This document shows, in pieces, positions 30,789-41,419 of a stretch of DNA of 47,604 nt; the first letter of the stretch is position 1; every line of letters starts with the position of its first letter. Under the pieces are notes generated by a model that did no database searches, was not told the DNA's origin, and was given only the letters and a program-made list of their open reading frames with translations. Location of the stretch: assembly GCA_032718475.1 (NCBI GenBank), contig JAUCBJ010003139.1, positions 1 to 47,604 of the forward strand, written 5' to 3'. This DNA is from Nemertoderma westbladi. Lineage: Eukaryota; Xenacoelomorpha; Nemertodermatida; Nemertodermatidae. A program made the translations under genes and the position numbers.

Positions 30789-32801
30789 TTAAGTTGGGGA
30801 GTCCCTAGATGTCGGTTGGATTAGGGAAGTGGTCGTGGGAAGAGTTTCTTGCCTTCCATAGTTTCCGGAGAGCTCTCTGTCTCTTTCCAGTAAACATAAA
30901 CGACCCACTGGGCGATTGAGCTGTTGAGTCTCAAAGACTATCCCTGGTTTCTTAAAGTTCCGCCGCATGACGACGAGCTCTACTGATCGCACCAAACCAT
31001 CGCTCGAGATATAAGTCTCGATGATACGTCCTGTTTGCCATCGCTTACGTGGGAGATCGGGGTCCACAATAAGCACCATGTCTCCAGCGCTGACGTTTTC
31101 TTGCTGCGCAAACCACTTAGTTCGAAGTTGTAGAGTGGGCAGGTAATGTTTCTCGAAATGGTCAGCGAAACGACGGGATAGCAACTGCATAAGTTGCCAG
31201 GTTCGACGGCAGTACTCGTCTCCGTCTGTGATCTCCGATCGCGGGAGCATGGCTACGGGTTTCTTCAGTAGAAAGTGCGCGGGTGTTAGCACTTCCAGGG
31301 AATCAGGATTTGAAGAGACTGGCATAAGCGGTCTTTCATTGAGATAGGCGGCGATTTCCTCCATTAACGTCCGCAATAGTTCGTCGGTGAGATAAGCGCG
31401 ACAAGGTACAATAAAGTGGAACGCAGTCTTCACGCTCCTAATCAATCTCTCCCAACTTCCTCCCCACCAAGGGGCGTCGGCGGCGTTGAAGGTCCAGCTA
31501 GACGCTGTTATCCTTAGCTGATCGTCCACCTGTCTTTTGTTCCAGTCCTTTACGTAAGCTTGAATTTCGTTGTTGGCGCCAATGAAGTTCGTTCCCTTAT
31601 CCGATCTCATCGTGTTACTGGTTCCGAAGCGAGCAATCTGTCGTCGTAAACTCAACACGAAGCTGTTGGTGGATAGATCGTTTACCATATCGAGATGAAT
31701 GGCCCTACAAGTCATACAAACGAAGATGACACACCATCTCTTGACTATAGTCCGGGCACGATATACTTCAATAGGGCCAAATAAATCCACACCGGTATTA
31801 GTAAAGGGTGGTTCATAGAAGCTTACTCTTTCCCTAGGTAATTCTGCCTCTCGCTGTGTCAAAGGCCTACTGAATGCTTTCCTACAGGGTATGCAGTTCC
31901 TAAGAACTTGGTTCAGAGCCCTACGGGGTTTATAAAAATAGTAGCGAGTTCGAATTTCGCTCAGAACTCGTTCTCTACCAGCATGATACAGTTTGCTATG
32001 AACATCCACAATTATCTTGATTTGTATATCAAGATTTCTAATGAGTATGGGAAATTTAGTGTCAAAGGATAACGGGGCGTTGGTGAGCCGACCTCCAACA
32101 CGTATTAACCTATCTATCATGGTACTAGAGAAGCGATCCCTTAAGCGCATCTGTGGATTTCTTAACAACAGGAAATACTTATCGGAATCCTCATAGCATT
32201 GTAGGAGTCTCAGCATCTGTTTGTTGGTTTCATCATGCTCCTGGTAACTGATCTTCTCCTTTAGAAACCTGTCGGATATCTTGTATTTGGGAAGATCTTT
32301 AACAACATGGACTCGTGCAGATGTTGATGGAGCATCATCACTATTGGTCTTCGTTCCGGAGTAACGATGATGAAAACATCGTTTCAAATAGGTAACAGCT
32401 TTACAGAGCCGATTCCAGGAACTGTAGTGACGTATCGCTCTCTGCAAGAGAGGTGAGAGTCCTTGCGAAATATCTGGTATTCCAGATTTCCAATCCTTGT
32501 CACGGATTTCCAAGACTTCTTTAGTCGTGGCGGTGGGTTTCTGATCCAAAGCATCCTCTCCGGAAGTAAATAATACAGATAGATCAACCGCAGGTTTAAA
32601 CAACTTCGATTTACTCGCTCGAGTTTTGGGTTTAACTTTCTCCGCTCCCTTGGCCTGTCTGATCTCTGCTGTTGTGAGATGAGGAGGCCATTCTTCTTCT
32701 TCCCTGTAGAGAAAGTCGGGTCCTCCTAACCATTCGGGAGTATTTACCAATTCTTTTGGAGTCGCTCCTCGGGACGCGATGTCTGCTGGATTAATCGTTC
32801 A
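30789..32801 (-). CDS. Element B Pol: end of RNase H, integrase, DUF5641-like C-terminus
   Basis: A 653-codon frame (start at 32750) that continues the 388-codon RT frame after a single in-frame TGA at 32799-32801 (GGA in element A). The end of RNase H (NPADIASRG) lies between the stop and 32750. The integrase zinc finger H-x4-H...C-x2-C (VHSKLYH, CIPC) and catalytic D, D, E (GVDLFGP, RSDKGTNF, GGSWERL) are intact, with the BEL/Pao-type D-x49-E spacing. The C-terminal domain (GDMVLIVDPDLPRKRWQTGR) matches DUF5641. Integrase inserts the DNA copy in the host genome. Confidence 0.85.
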
Positions 32802-33965
32802 GGGGCAATGTCTCCATTGGTCCATCGTCGTGCGACTAAGTATGATGGCTACCCTGTTGGTAACGAAGACGCTGAACTGACAGACTTCATTGGTTATATA
32901 CTCTAACACGAGTAAAGCGTCGGTCCAATAGACAGTTTTCTCTAATGGATAGTCAATCTGTTCGGTTACATTCCGGCCGATGGCTGTAGCGTATAGAGCC
33001 GCCTTTAACTCCGCTCGAGGAACTTTCAACTTGTTGTTGATTAATGCCTTAGAAGTAACCAAGGCGACTTTGATTCCATCCGGAGTTTCCACTCTTAGGT
33101 AGGCTACTATACCGATTCCCATATCGCTGGTGTCTCCAAACACATGGAGTTGATAGGAATACGTAGGGAGAACATGACCAAAATATGAACGGGAAATTAT
33201 AAAATCTTCGATAGCCGGCAGAGAATCTTCCCATTCCATCCACTTCTTCAATAATTCTCCCTTAAGTGGATCGTCCCATGAGTGGTTTTCAAGCCACATT
33301 TGTTGTACCAAACTACGAGCAATCAATATAACTGGGCTAATAAATCCCAATGGATCGAAATAAGTGCTCAGTATACTTAAGCAAATCCATTTGGTTCGAA
33401 CTGGATTATCTCGCTGTTTTAGTTGGAAAAACAGGATATCTCTCTCTGTGTCCCATTTCAAGCCGAGTGTCTTGGTCTCTGGCAGATCATCTTTGATCAA
33501 GTCGAGATCTTTCGCTCCTCGATCTTCCGCAGGGATCGACTCCAGAAACTCACGGGAGTTGCTGGTGAATTTCGTTAATCGAAACCCACCTCTTTTTAAG
33601 CACTCTACCGTTCCTTTAGCGACCTCAATGGCTTCCTCAACTGATGGAAGGGACTTCAGATTGTCGTCCATGTATATGTCTCTCTTGATGTTGTCGATCA
33701 CTTCCTTAGAGAAGGCCTCTCTGTTGTCCTCTGCAGTAGTACGCACTACCGAACAGGCATTGGAAGGGCTTGAGATTATCCCAAAGGCCTGGATGGTCAT
33801 CCAGTACTCCACCGGTTTCTGGTTGAGGTCTCCTTCGGGCCACCACAGAAATCGTAGACTATCTCGATCCCTATCTAACACCTTGACTTGTAAGAACATG
33901 CCTTCTATATCGGAGGCGAAAGCAATCGAATATTGTCTCAATCTTAAAAGAATTCTATAACTCAA
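32799..33965 (-). CDS. Element B Pol: RT core and RNase H
   Basis: A 388-codon frame. It begins within the RT, at the motif A region (FASDIEGMFLQV, Asp at codon 19), because an internal deletion removed the RT N-terminus. The active site IYMDDNL at codons 97-103 is intact. RNase H follows (VFGDTSDMGIG, PRAELKAAL, YWTDALLVL). It ends at TGA 32799. The leftmost bases join directly to Gag N-terminal sequence, so any translation would be out of frame with gag. Confidence 0.85.
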   Translation of the reverse strand: MSYRILLRLRQYSIAFASDIEGMFLQVKVLDRDRDSLRFLWWPEGDLNQKPVEYWMTIQAFGIISSPSNACSVVRTTAEDNREAFSKEVIDNIKRDIYMDDNLKSLPSVEEAIEVAKGTVECLKRGGFRLTKFTSNSREFLESIPAEDRGAKDLDLIKDDLPETKTLGLKWDTERDILFFQLKQRDNPVRTKWICLSILSTYFDPLGFISPVILIARSLVQQMWLENHSWDDPLKGELLKKWMEWEDSLPAIEDFIISRSYFGHVLPTYSYQLHVFGDTSDMGIGIVAYLRVETPDGIKVALVTSKALINNKLKVPRAELKAALYATAIGRNVTEQIDYPLEKTVYWTDALLVLEYITNEVCQFSVFVTNRVAIILSRTTMDQWRHCP

Positions 33966-34354
33966 TAACCAATCAATAACCTAGTGAGTACGGCTGCAGG
34001 AAGGATGAGAAGGGGATCCGAATAAACCGCATCCATCATCTTTGCTCCGCGTTCTGGTGTCAGTTCTACAGTATCCTCACTACTGGAGCTGTTGGGCCGT
34101 TGAGAAGTAAGTACTTGGCTCGCGGGTTGTTGCTGTTCTGCTGCTTCTTGGTCCCGCTTGACCTGAGCTCGAGTGCCTATGATAGACCTACGATGTTGGA
34201 CTAGCCTAGGTTCTGTTATTACTACTGGAGGGATGACCTTCCTCACAGTGGGAGGTGAACTGAACTTACGACCAGACGGTTGTACGTCTCTATCTGAGTC
34301 GCAGATAGTTACATCTAATAAACTGTCTGACAGGTTCTGCTTAGTATCAGACAT
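33962..34354 (-). pseudogene. Element B Gag N-terminal remnant
   Basis: 130 codons starting MSDTKQNLSDSLL, about 75% alike to A's Gag N-terminus, with SPPTVRKVIPPVV and RRSIIGTRAQVKRDQ conserved. It matches A until LTRLLI (A: LTRVLI), then runs through the deletion joint into RT sequence in a different frame and stops at once. The deletion removed what lies in A between about 20955 and 24946 plus about 0.4 kb after 37852. Confidence 0.8.
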
Positions 34355-36623
34355 GACTATGTATACCGTTGAATGTCTACTGCTGTATTACAGTCTGAGC
34401 AAGTCTAGTAACTCAGTATTAACTGCTAGCCTAATAATTAATTACCGGTACTGCTACTCAGTGTAGCGTGATATATAATATATTAGAATACCGGTATGCT
34501 TATAGTATATATAACTATTATTACAGACTAGGTTTATCACCGAATACCGGTATAATTTTAGCACAAATATATATAAATATATAATAGGCCTATCGTGGAT
34601 ACCGGTATGCAGTTTACACTTATAGTGTATATATATAAGTATAATTACAGACTAGAATCAATTACAGAATACCGGTATGATTTCAACCTAAAATTTATAG
34701 AAATAAATATAATAAGCCTATTGTAAATACCGGTATGTCAATTATTTTAGAATAATTGAATTTCTGAACTTTAGGGTTACTTGGTTACTTTAACTTACTT
34801 TATTACCGTTATTTAAGCAGTAGTCCAACTGATATTGAGACCTAATTGTTATATGGTAGGCCTACTATTTATAAATCGTTAGATTTGATTTATAATATAT
34901 ATATACCCGTTTGAATGGGTTTAGCCAATGTTTGAAATAAATGTTATTATTTCTGGGGTAATCACTACACAAAGCGGTACGCTTTCAGTGAAGTGTTACG
35001 TATAGGACACTAAAACAAATAATTCTAATTTACCTAAGTTACTTAATACTACAAATTACGTACAATTCGGGTGAGATTACAATCTCTAAATAAACACAAA
35101 AATTTACAAAAAACACAAAATACGAATTTTTAGGGTAATTTTACAAGAAGTCTACAAACCAGCCTAACAAAGGGTTAGAATTCTGGTTATTACAACGGAC
35201 AGGGTACTACGGTATTTGAAATAATAAGTAGTAGTAAATACACTGCGTTGTCCAGATAGAAAAATACCACCGCCTGACGACCTATAGCCGTATCGCTATA
35301 GGTACTACGTTATGTATCACGGAGTGTTCCTACCTAGAAGTTAATTACCGCGGACTACCAGATCCAACGTGCCTATCAACCACTTTACAACACAAATATA
35401 ATGCCTACACTAATTACTTTCGGAAAGCACTGTACACTAAACCCTAAATTAGGTACGAGTACTTGTATAACAGATAATCAGTAGTTAAATATACTTGAAC
35501 AGCTAAAAGAACCACGGCATCTGCTGGAGTGAACGATGCACAAAATCACCAGTCTTTACCTACGCCAAGCAGCCCGTGTAGTACCGGGGTTAATTTAACT
35601 ATAGCGGTATGTATAACAAACACAATTACTGTAGGAACAAACTTGGGGAATGAATGTTGCGAATAATCGCATAAACTCTGAATAATAAATATTACGCGAC
35701 GCGTACAAACTACTCAAACAAAATGCAGACCGAACACTGACAGACTACCATCAAGCCTAAACAAACTACAGGACATGCAGACTCCGAAATGATTAGGGAG
35801 TATGCGTTCTAACCCAGTAGTACGACTTATTCTTTAGTTGGGGGTTTACCTTACAGCGTTCGCTGCCCCTACTTCCTAACCGTACTTAATCGGACAAGTG
35901 ATCTACACACGCTGCAATCCGCTCAGGCCTAATAACAGCCAGACAACTATCCAGCCTACAAATTATCTAAATAAAATTATACGCTACCCGTACAGACTTA
36001 CACAAACAAAGTACAGACTAAACGATGACAGACTACTCTCAAGCCTAAATAAACTACAGGACATGCAGACTCCGAAATGATTAGGGAGTATGCGTTCTAA
36101 CCCAGTAGTACGACTTATTCTTTAGTTGGGGGTTTACCTTACAGCATTCGCTGCCCCTACTTCCTAACCGTACTTAATCGGACAGGTGATCTACACACAC
36201 TGCAATTCGTTCGGACTTAACAGCAATCAGACAACAGCTCAGCCTACAAATCGTCTGTACAATCTGATCAGGTTTACACGCCTTCTGTTCAATACTGGCC
36301 TACAAATAAATAAAACTTGACAGAAATAAGTAAACCATATAAAGGAGTAAGGGGTGATCAATCCCTAATCCCTTAAACAGCCTACCGGTATACAACAATC
36401 AAATCGAATAATACTAGTGTACTTATACGGAAGTACCGGTTAGGACAGCTAGGCCTACGGACCTACAGAAGTACCGGTTCTGGCAGTTGGGCCTACTGAC
36501 CTACGGCAGTACCGGTTCTGGCGGTTGGGCCTACTGACCTACAGATGTACCGGTTCAGGTTTACCGGTTGACCGGTACTTTCAACTTTATTGCTTACTGC
36601 AATAAAGAAGCTATATCCTTTAA
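34355..36623 (-). other. Element B leader
   Basis: 2.27 kb of non-coding sequence homologous to A's leader. It shows the empty ACCGGT site used by the fold-back element in A, and several GAACCGGTAC(T/A) repeats near 36430-36580. No TGG-type primer-binding site directly follows the LTR end. Confidence 0.7.
35695..36265 (-). repeat. 288-bp tandem duplication in element B leader
   Basis: The block with AAACTACAGGACATGCAGAC at 35763 recurs at 36051, and about 250 bp around it match closely. Element A has a single copy. Confidence 0.85.
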
Positions 36624-37846
36624 TGTTCGCGCTTTCAGACCTTTGGCAGTTTAACCCGCCAAATTAAGATGTCTTCTAGATATTAAATCGCTTTTTAGCC
36701 TCTGACAAGTATTTGATTCACTACACTAGTCGAAACCAATCTGTGCGCGACCATTCACCCGCTGGATATTCCCGGGAGATTGGGTTCGACGGTTTAATTT
36801 TATTGCTATGTAAGCCTAATGTATTATTCGACTGACAGTATTATATAATCTCTGACAATATTATTCACCTTCGGGAATATTAACAGTTCCTTTAGGACAT
36901 GGCGCTTTATCTATATAAACAGAGTTATGACTTAAACTACTCACAACGATATGGCTTAATTATAATTCACATATATGGCGCATTCTTTAGGAAATGCTTC
37001 TTTAACAGACTCACTCATAAGCAATGCTGCACAATACTGCACACTAATCTGCCAATCTTCACTGATTTTAGTCACATATAAAAGGAACACAGACTGACTC
37101 ATGTAGGGTCTATCAAATAACATTAGATTCACTTCAAACCACTTTAACATAAGTCACAATCGTTATTGGTAACCTTTCTCTCTTACCTTCGGTATATCAA
37201 GAATATTGGGTGTCGGGGTTATTTTTCGTTATTCCAATATAATAATTCATCAACCAATATAATGAATAACCGACAACAAATAGCAGTACACAGTATTGAT
37301 TGAGCAGGTAAATTTTAGCAGTTTCAGCAGTTATTAAAAGCCGTGTGGTACGGTGTGTCAAATGCGGTGTGCATTAAAATGCGAGTTAAATGCGTTAAAG
37401 GATATATGTCCTTATAATTAAACCTACTAGTGTTGAGCTAAAAAGCAGAAAACATAAAACACTACAAAGCCGTTCTTTCGTGGCTTTGAAAAACTCGTGA
37501 CTACTGCTCTATACGATGATACCAACTACCCTTATTCCACGAAGCTCCCGTTCAACACAGAGAAAGAGCAGTGAGATAGGAAAATTTCAGTTCAGTAGCT
37601 CTGTGATAGGTCAAAATCAAGGCTAACTCAAATTCTATTGGGAGATACAAAAATAAGGCTATGACGCAACCTTCCTAGGCTAGTTGGCCGATTAAACAGA
37701 GCCCAGATGCCTGCGTACAGTAAATCAGCCAATAAGCTGGTAGCTTGCACTATTTTAGCTATCGATCCCCTTGAGAGTATTCTAGCGACCGGGGGGGAAC
37801 TGGCCAACAAGGCAAACGAATCAGTTATCCCACAAAAGCTTTTACA
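36624..37846 (-). repeat. Element B 5' LTR (right copy)
   Basis: 1,223 bp, about 99.5% identical to 24947-26169. The differences I can see are one base each in the stretches matching 24992-25070 (two), 25221, 25570, 25640 and 26043. Confidence 0.9.
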
Positions 37847-37851
37847 GGCCC
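37847..37851. repeat. Right target-site duplication GGCCC of element B
   Basis: Directly follows ...TTTTACA of the right LTR. Element A's pol continues in frame from it (GCC CTA TCG GTA GAA). Confidence 0.9.
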
Positions 37852-38462
37852 TATCGGTAGAAGAGGAAAGAGCCAAGCAGATACAGGAAACGACTACACG
37901 TTTTCTTAAAGATCAAGGTAGGTATGAGATTGGTCTACCTTTCCGACGGAGAGAACCCAATTTTATAAATAACCGACCCTTGGCGGAGAAGAGAATCGCG
38001 CAACTACATCGATGCCTTACGGCAAATGCTTCAGCTAAGGAGATGTACAAGACCCAGCTGAAGAAATTCATCGACAAGGGATATGCGGAGCGAGTACCGG
38101 AAGAAACACCCATAACTGAGAGAACGTACTATTTAACACATCATTACGTTCCCAAACCCGGTAAACCCAACGAAGTCCGGGTAGTATTTGACGGCTCTGC
38201 CCTCTACATGGGCCAATCCCTTAACTCCGAGTTGTTGCCGGGACCCAACTTACTCCAATCCTTGTTGGGAATACTCTTAAGATTACGACAATATTCGATT
38301 GCTTTCGCCTCGGATATAGAAGGCATGTTCTTACAAGTTAAGGCGCTGGATAGGGATCGAGACAGCCTACGATTTCTGTGGTGGCCTGAAGGAGACCTCA
38401 ACCAGAAACCGGCATCCAGGCTTTCGGGATCATCTCGAGCCCCTCAAACGCCTGCTCAGTAG
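37852..38462 (+). pseudogene. Element A Pol: RT N-terminal part
   Basis: Resumes A's pol after element B: SVEEERAKQIQETTTRFL, then GRYEIGLPF, EVRVVFDGSA and AFASDIEGMFLQV (motif A). These are the standard BEL/Pao RT landmarks. A 16-bp deletion relative to B at about 38411 (after NQKP) shifts the frame, and it ends at TAG 38460-38462. The open frame extends back to 37707 only because B's LTR happens to lack stops there; those codons are not part of pol. Confidence 0.8.
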
Positions 38463-39025
38463 TGCGCACCACTGCTGATGACAACCGGGACGCCTTCTCT
38501 AAAGCGGTTATCGACAACATCAAACGGGATATATACATGGACAACAATTTAAAGTCCCTCCCATCGGTGGAAGACGCCATTGATGTCGCCAAGGGAACAG
38601 TAGAGTGCTTGAAAAGAGGTGGATTTCGATTAACTAAATTCACCAGTAACTCCCATGAATTTCTGGAATCGATCCCGGTAGAAGACCGAGGAGTTAAAGA
38701 TCTAGACCTTATCAAGGACGATCTTCCAGAAACCAAGACGCTTGGTTTGAAATGGGACACGGAGAGAGATATCCTGTTTTTCCAGCTAAAACAGCGAGAT
38801 AATCCAATTCGAACTAAACGGATTTGTCTAAATATCCTGAGCACTTATTTCGATCCATTGGGATTTATTAGCCCAGTTATATTGATTGCTCGGAGTTTAG
38901 TACAACAAATGTGGCTTGAAAACCACTCGTGGGACGATCCACTTAAGGGAGAACTATTAAAGATGTGGATGAAATGGGAAGATTCTCTACCATCCATCGA
39001 GAATTTTACGATTTCCCGTTCTTAA
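38462..39025 (+). pseudogene. Element A Pol: RT C-terminal part, mutated active site
   Basis: Continues RT in the shifted frame. The active-site motif reads YMDN (38534-38545) where element B has YMDD, a single G-to-A change that removes the second catalytic Asp. The connection region (SIENFTISRS) ends at TAA 39023-39025, where B has TAC (Tyr). The frame continues after the stop into RNase H. Confidence 0.8.
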
Positions 39026-41419
39026 TTTGGTCATGTTCTCCCCACGTATTCCTATCAACTCCATGTGTTTGGAGACGCCAGCGACATGGGAATAGGTATA
39101 GTAGCCTACCTGAGGGTTGAAACTCCGGATGGAATTAAGGTCGCCTTGGTTACCTCTAAGGCCTTGATAAACAACAAGCTGAGAGTTCCTCGAGCGGAGT
39201 TAAAAGCGGCTCTATACGCTACAGCCATCGGCCGGAATGTAACAGAACAGATCGACTATCCACTGGAGAAAACTGTCTATTGGACCGATGCTTTACTCGT
39301 GTTGGAGTATATAACCAATGAAGTCTGTCAGTTCAGCGTCTTCGTTACCAACAGAGTAGCCATTATACTTAGTCGCACGAAGATAGATCAATGGAGACAT
39401 TGCCCTGGGACGATTAATCCAGCCGACATCGCCTCCAGAGGAGCAACTCCACAAGAACTGATAGACACTCCAGACTGGTTAGGTGGACCCGACTTCCTAA
39501 GCAAGGAAGAGGATGAATGGCCTCCTCATCTTACCACGGCTGAGATTAGACAAGCCAAGGGAGCGGAGAAAGTCAAACCTAAAACCCGGGCGAGTAAATC
39601 GAAGTTATTTAAACCCGTGATAGATCTGTCTGTACTACACATTTCCGGAGATGACGCTTTGGATCCAAAATTCCCCGCCACAAATAAGTCTGTTGTGGAA
39701 ATCAGAGAGAGAGATTGGAAATCTGGAACACCAGACGTCTCGCAGGGACTCTCACCCCTCCTGCAGAGAGCGATACATCACTATAGCTCCTGGAATCGGC
39801 TCTGTAAGGCCGTTGCATATTTGAAGCGATGCTTTCATTATCACTACTCCAGAAAGAAGATCGCTAGTGATACCGCTCCACTGACATCTGCGCAGGTCCA
39901 TGTTGTTAAAGATCTTCCCAAATATAAGATATCGGACAGATTTCTGAAGGAGAAGATCAGTTACCAGGAGCATGAAGAAACCAATAAGCAGATACTGAGA
40001 CTCCTGCAATGCTATGAGGATTCCGATAAGTATTTCCTGTTGTTGAGAAATCCACAGATGCGCTTAAGGGATCGTTTCTCTAGCACAATGATAGATGGGT
40101 TAATACGCGTTGGAGGAAGACTAACTAATGCTCCATTATCCTTTGACACTAAGTTTCCCATACTCATTAGAAATCTTGAAATACAAATCAAGATGATTGT
40201 AGATGTTCACAGTAAGCTTTATCATGCTGGTAGAGAACGAGTTCTTAGCAAAATTCGAACTCGCTATTATTTTCATAAACCCCGTAGAGCTCTGAACCAA
40301 GTTCTTAGGAACTGCATACCCTGTAGGAAAGCATTCAGTAGGCCTTTAACACAGCGAGAGGCAGAATTACCTAGGGAACGAGTAAGCTTCTATGAACCAC
40401 CCTTCACAAATACCGGTGTGGATTTATTTGGCCCTATTGAAGTATATCATGCTAGGACTATAGTCAAGAGATGGTGTGTCATCTTTGTCTGTATGACTTG
40501 TAGAGCTATCCATCTCGATATGGTGAACGATCTATCTACCAACAGCTTCATACTGAGCTTACGCCGACAGATCGCTCACTTTGGAACTAGTAACACGATG
40601 AGATCTGATAAGGGAATGAACTTCATTGGTGCCAACAATGAAATCAAGGCTTACGTCAAAGATTGGAACCAAAGACAGGTGGACGATCAGCTAAGGGTAA
40701 CAGCGTCTAGCTGGACCTTCAATGCCGCCGACGCCCCTTGGTGGGGAGGAAGTTGGGAGAGATTAATCAGGAGCGTGAAGACCGCATTTCACTTTATAGT
40801 GCCGTGCCGCGCGTATCTCACCGACGAAATTTTGCGGACGTTAATGGAGGAAATCGCCGCCTATCTCAACGAGAGACTGCTTATGCCAGTCTCATCGAGT
40901 CCCGATTCCCTGGAAGTGCTAACACCCGCGCACTTCCTACTGAAGAAACCTGTAGCCATGCTCCCACGATCGGAAATCACGGACGGAGACGAATACTGCC
41001 GGCAAACTTGGCAACTTATGCAGTTGTTATCCCGTCGTTTCGCTGACCATTTCGAAAAACATTATCTGCCTAAGCTACAACTTCGAACTAAGTGGTTTGC
41101 GCAGCAAGAAAACGTCAGCGCCGGAGACATGGTCCTTATTGTGGAATCAGATCTTCCACGTAAGCGATGGCAGACAGGTCGTATCATCGAGACTCATATC
41201 TCAGATGATGGTTTGGTGCGATCGGTAGAACTCGTCGTCATGTGACGTAACTTTAAGAAACCTGGAATTGTGTTCGAAACACAACAACTCAATCGCCCAG
41301 TTGGTCGTTTATGTTTACTGGCGAGAGACCGAGAACTGTCCGGAAACTATGGAAGGCAAGATACTCTTCCCACGACCACCTCCCTAATCCAGCCAACATC
41401 CAGGGACTCCCCAACGTAA
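39026..41419 (+). pseudogene. Element A Pol: RNase H, integrase, DUF5641-like C-terminus
   Basis: Open from 39026 to 41242, then TGA 41243-41245 (CGG in B), and open again to TAA 41417. Counting from 39065, RNase H carries D4, E45, D75 and D121. The integrase zinc finger has H382, H387, C417 and C420, and the catalytic triad is D453, D515 and E565, all present. The C-terminal domain GDMVLIVESDLPRKRW matches DUF5641. The last 58 codons after the TGA align with B, so the stop is a late mutation. About 93-95% alike to B by eye. Confidence 0.85.

Larger units (their letters stand above)
24947..37846 (-). mobile_element. Element B: complete but internally deleted BEL/Pao element nested antisense in element A
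   Basis: It is bounded by two 1,223-bp LTRs of TG...CA form and by the GGCCC duplications. On the minus strand the order is LTR, leader, Gag N-terminus fused to RT, RNase H, integrase, spacer, ORF-X (decayed), ORF-Y and 3' LTR. The LTRs differ at about six of 1,223 positions, which implies a recent insertion relative to the pol divergence between A and B. Gag C-terminus, protease and RT N-terminus (about 4.4 kb) are deleted, so B probably depended on proteins made by other copies. Confidence 0.9.

Noticed and set aside
33364-33960. 198-codon plus-strand frame
   Set aside because: Antisense shadow of the RT frame, which carries all catalytic motifs.
37707-37846. N-terminal 46 codons of the 251-codon frame as pol
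   Set aside because: These codons are element B LTR sequence and are read only by chance.
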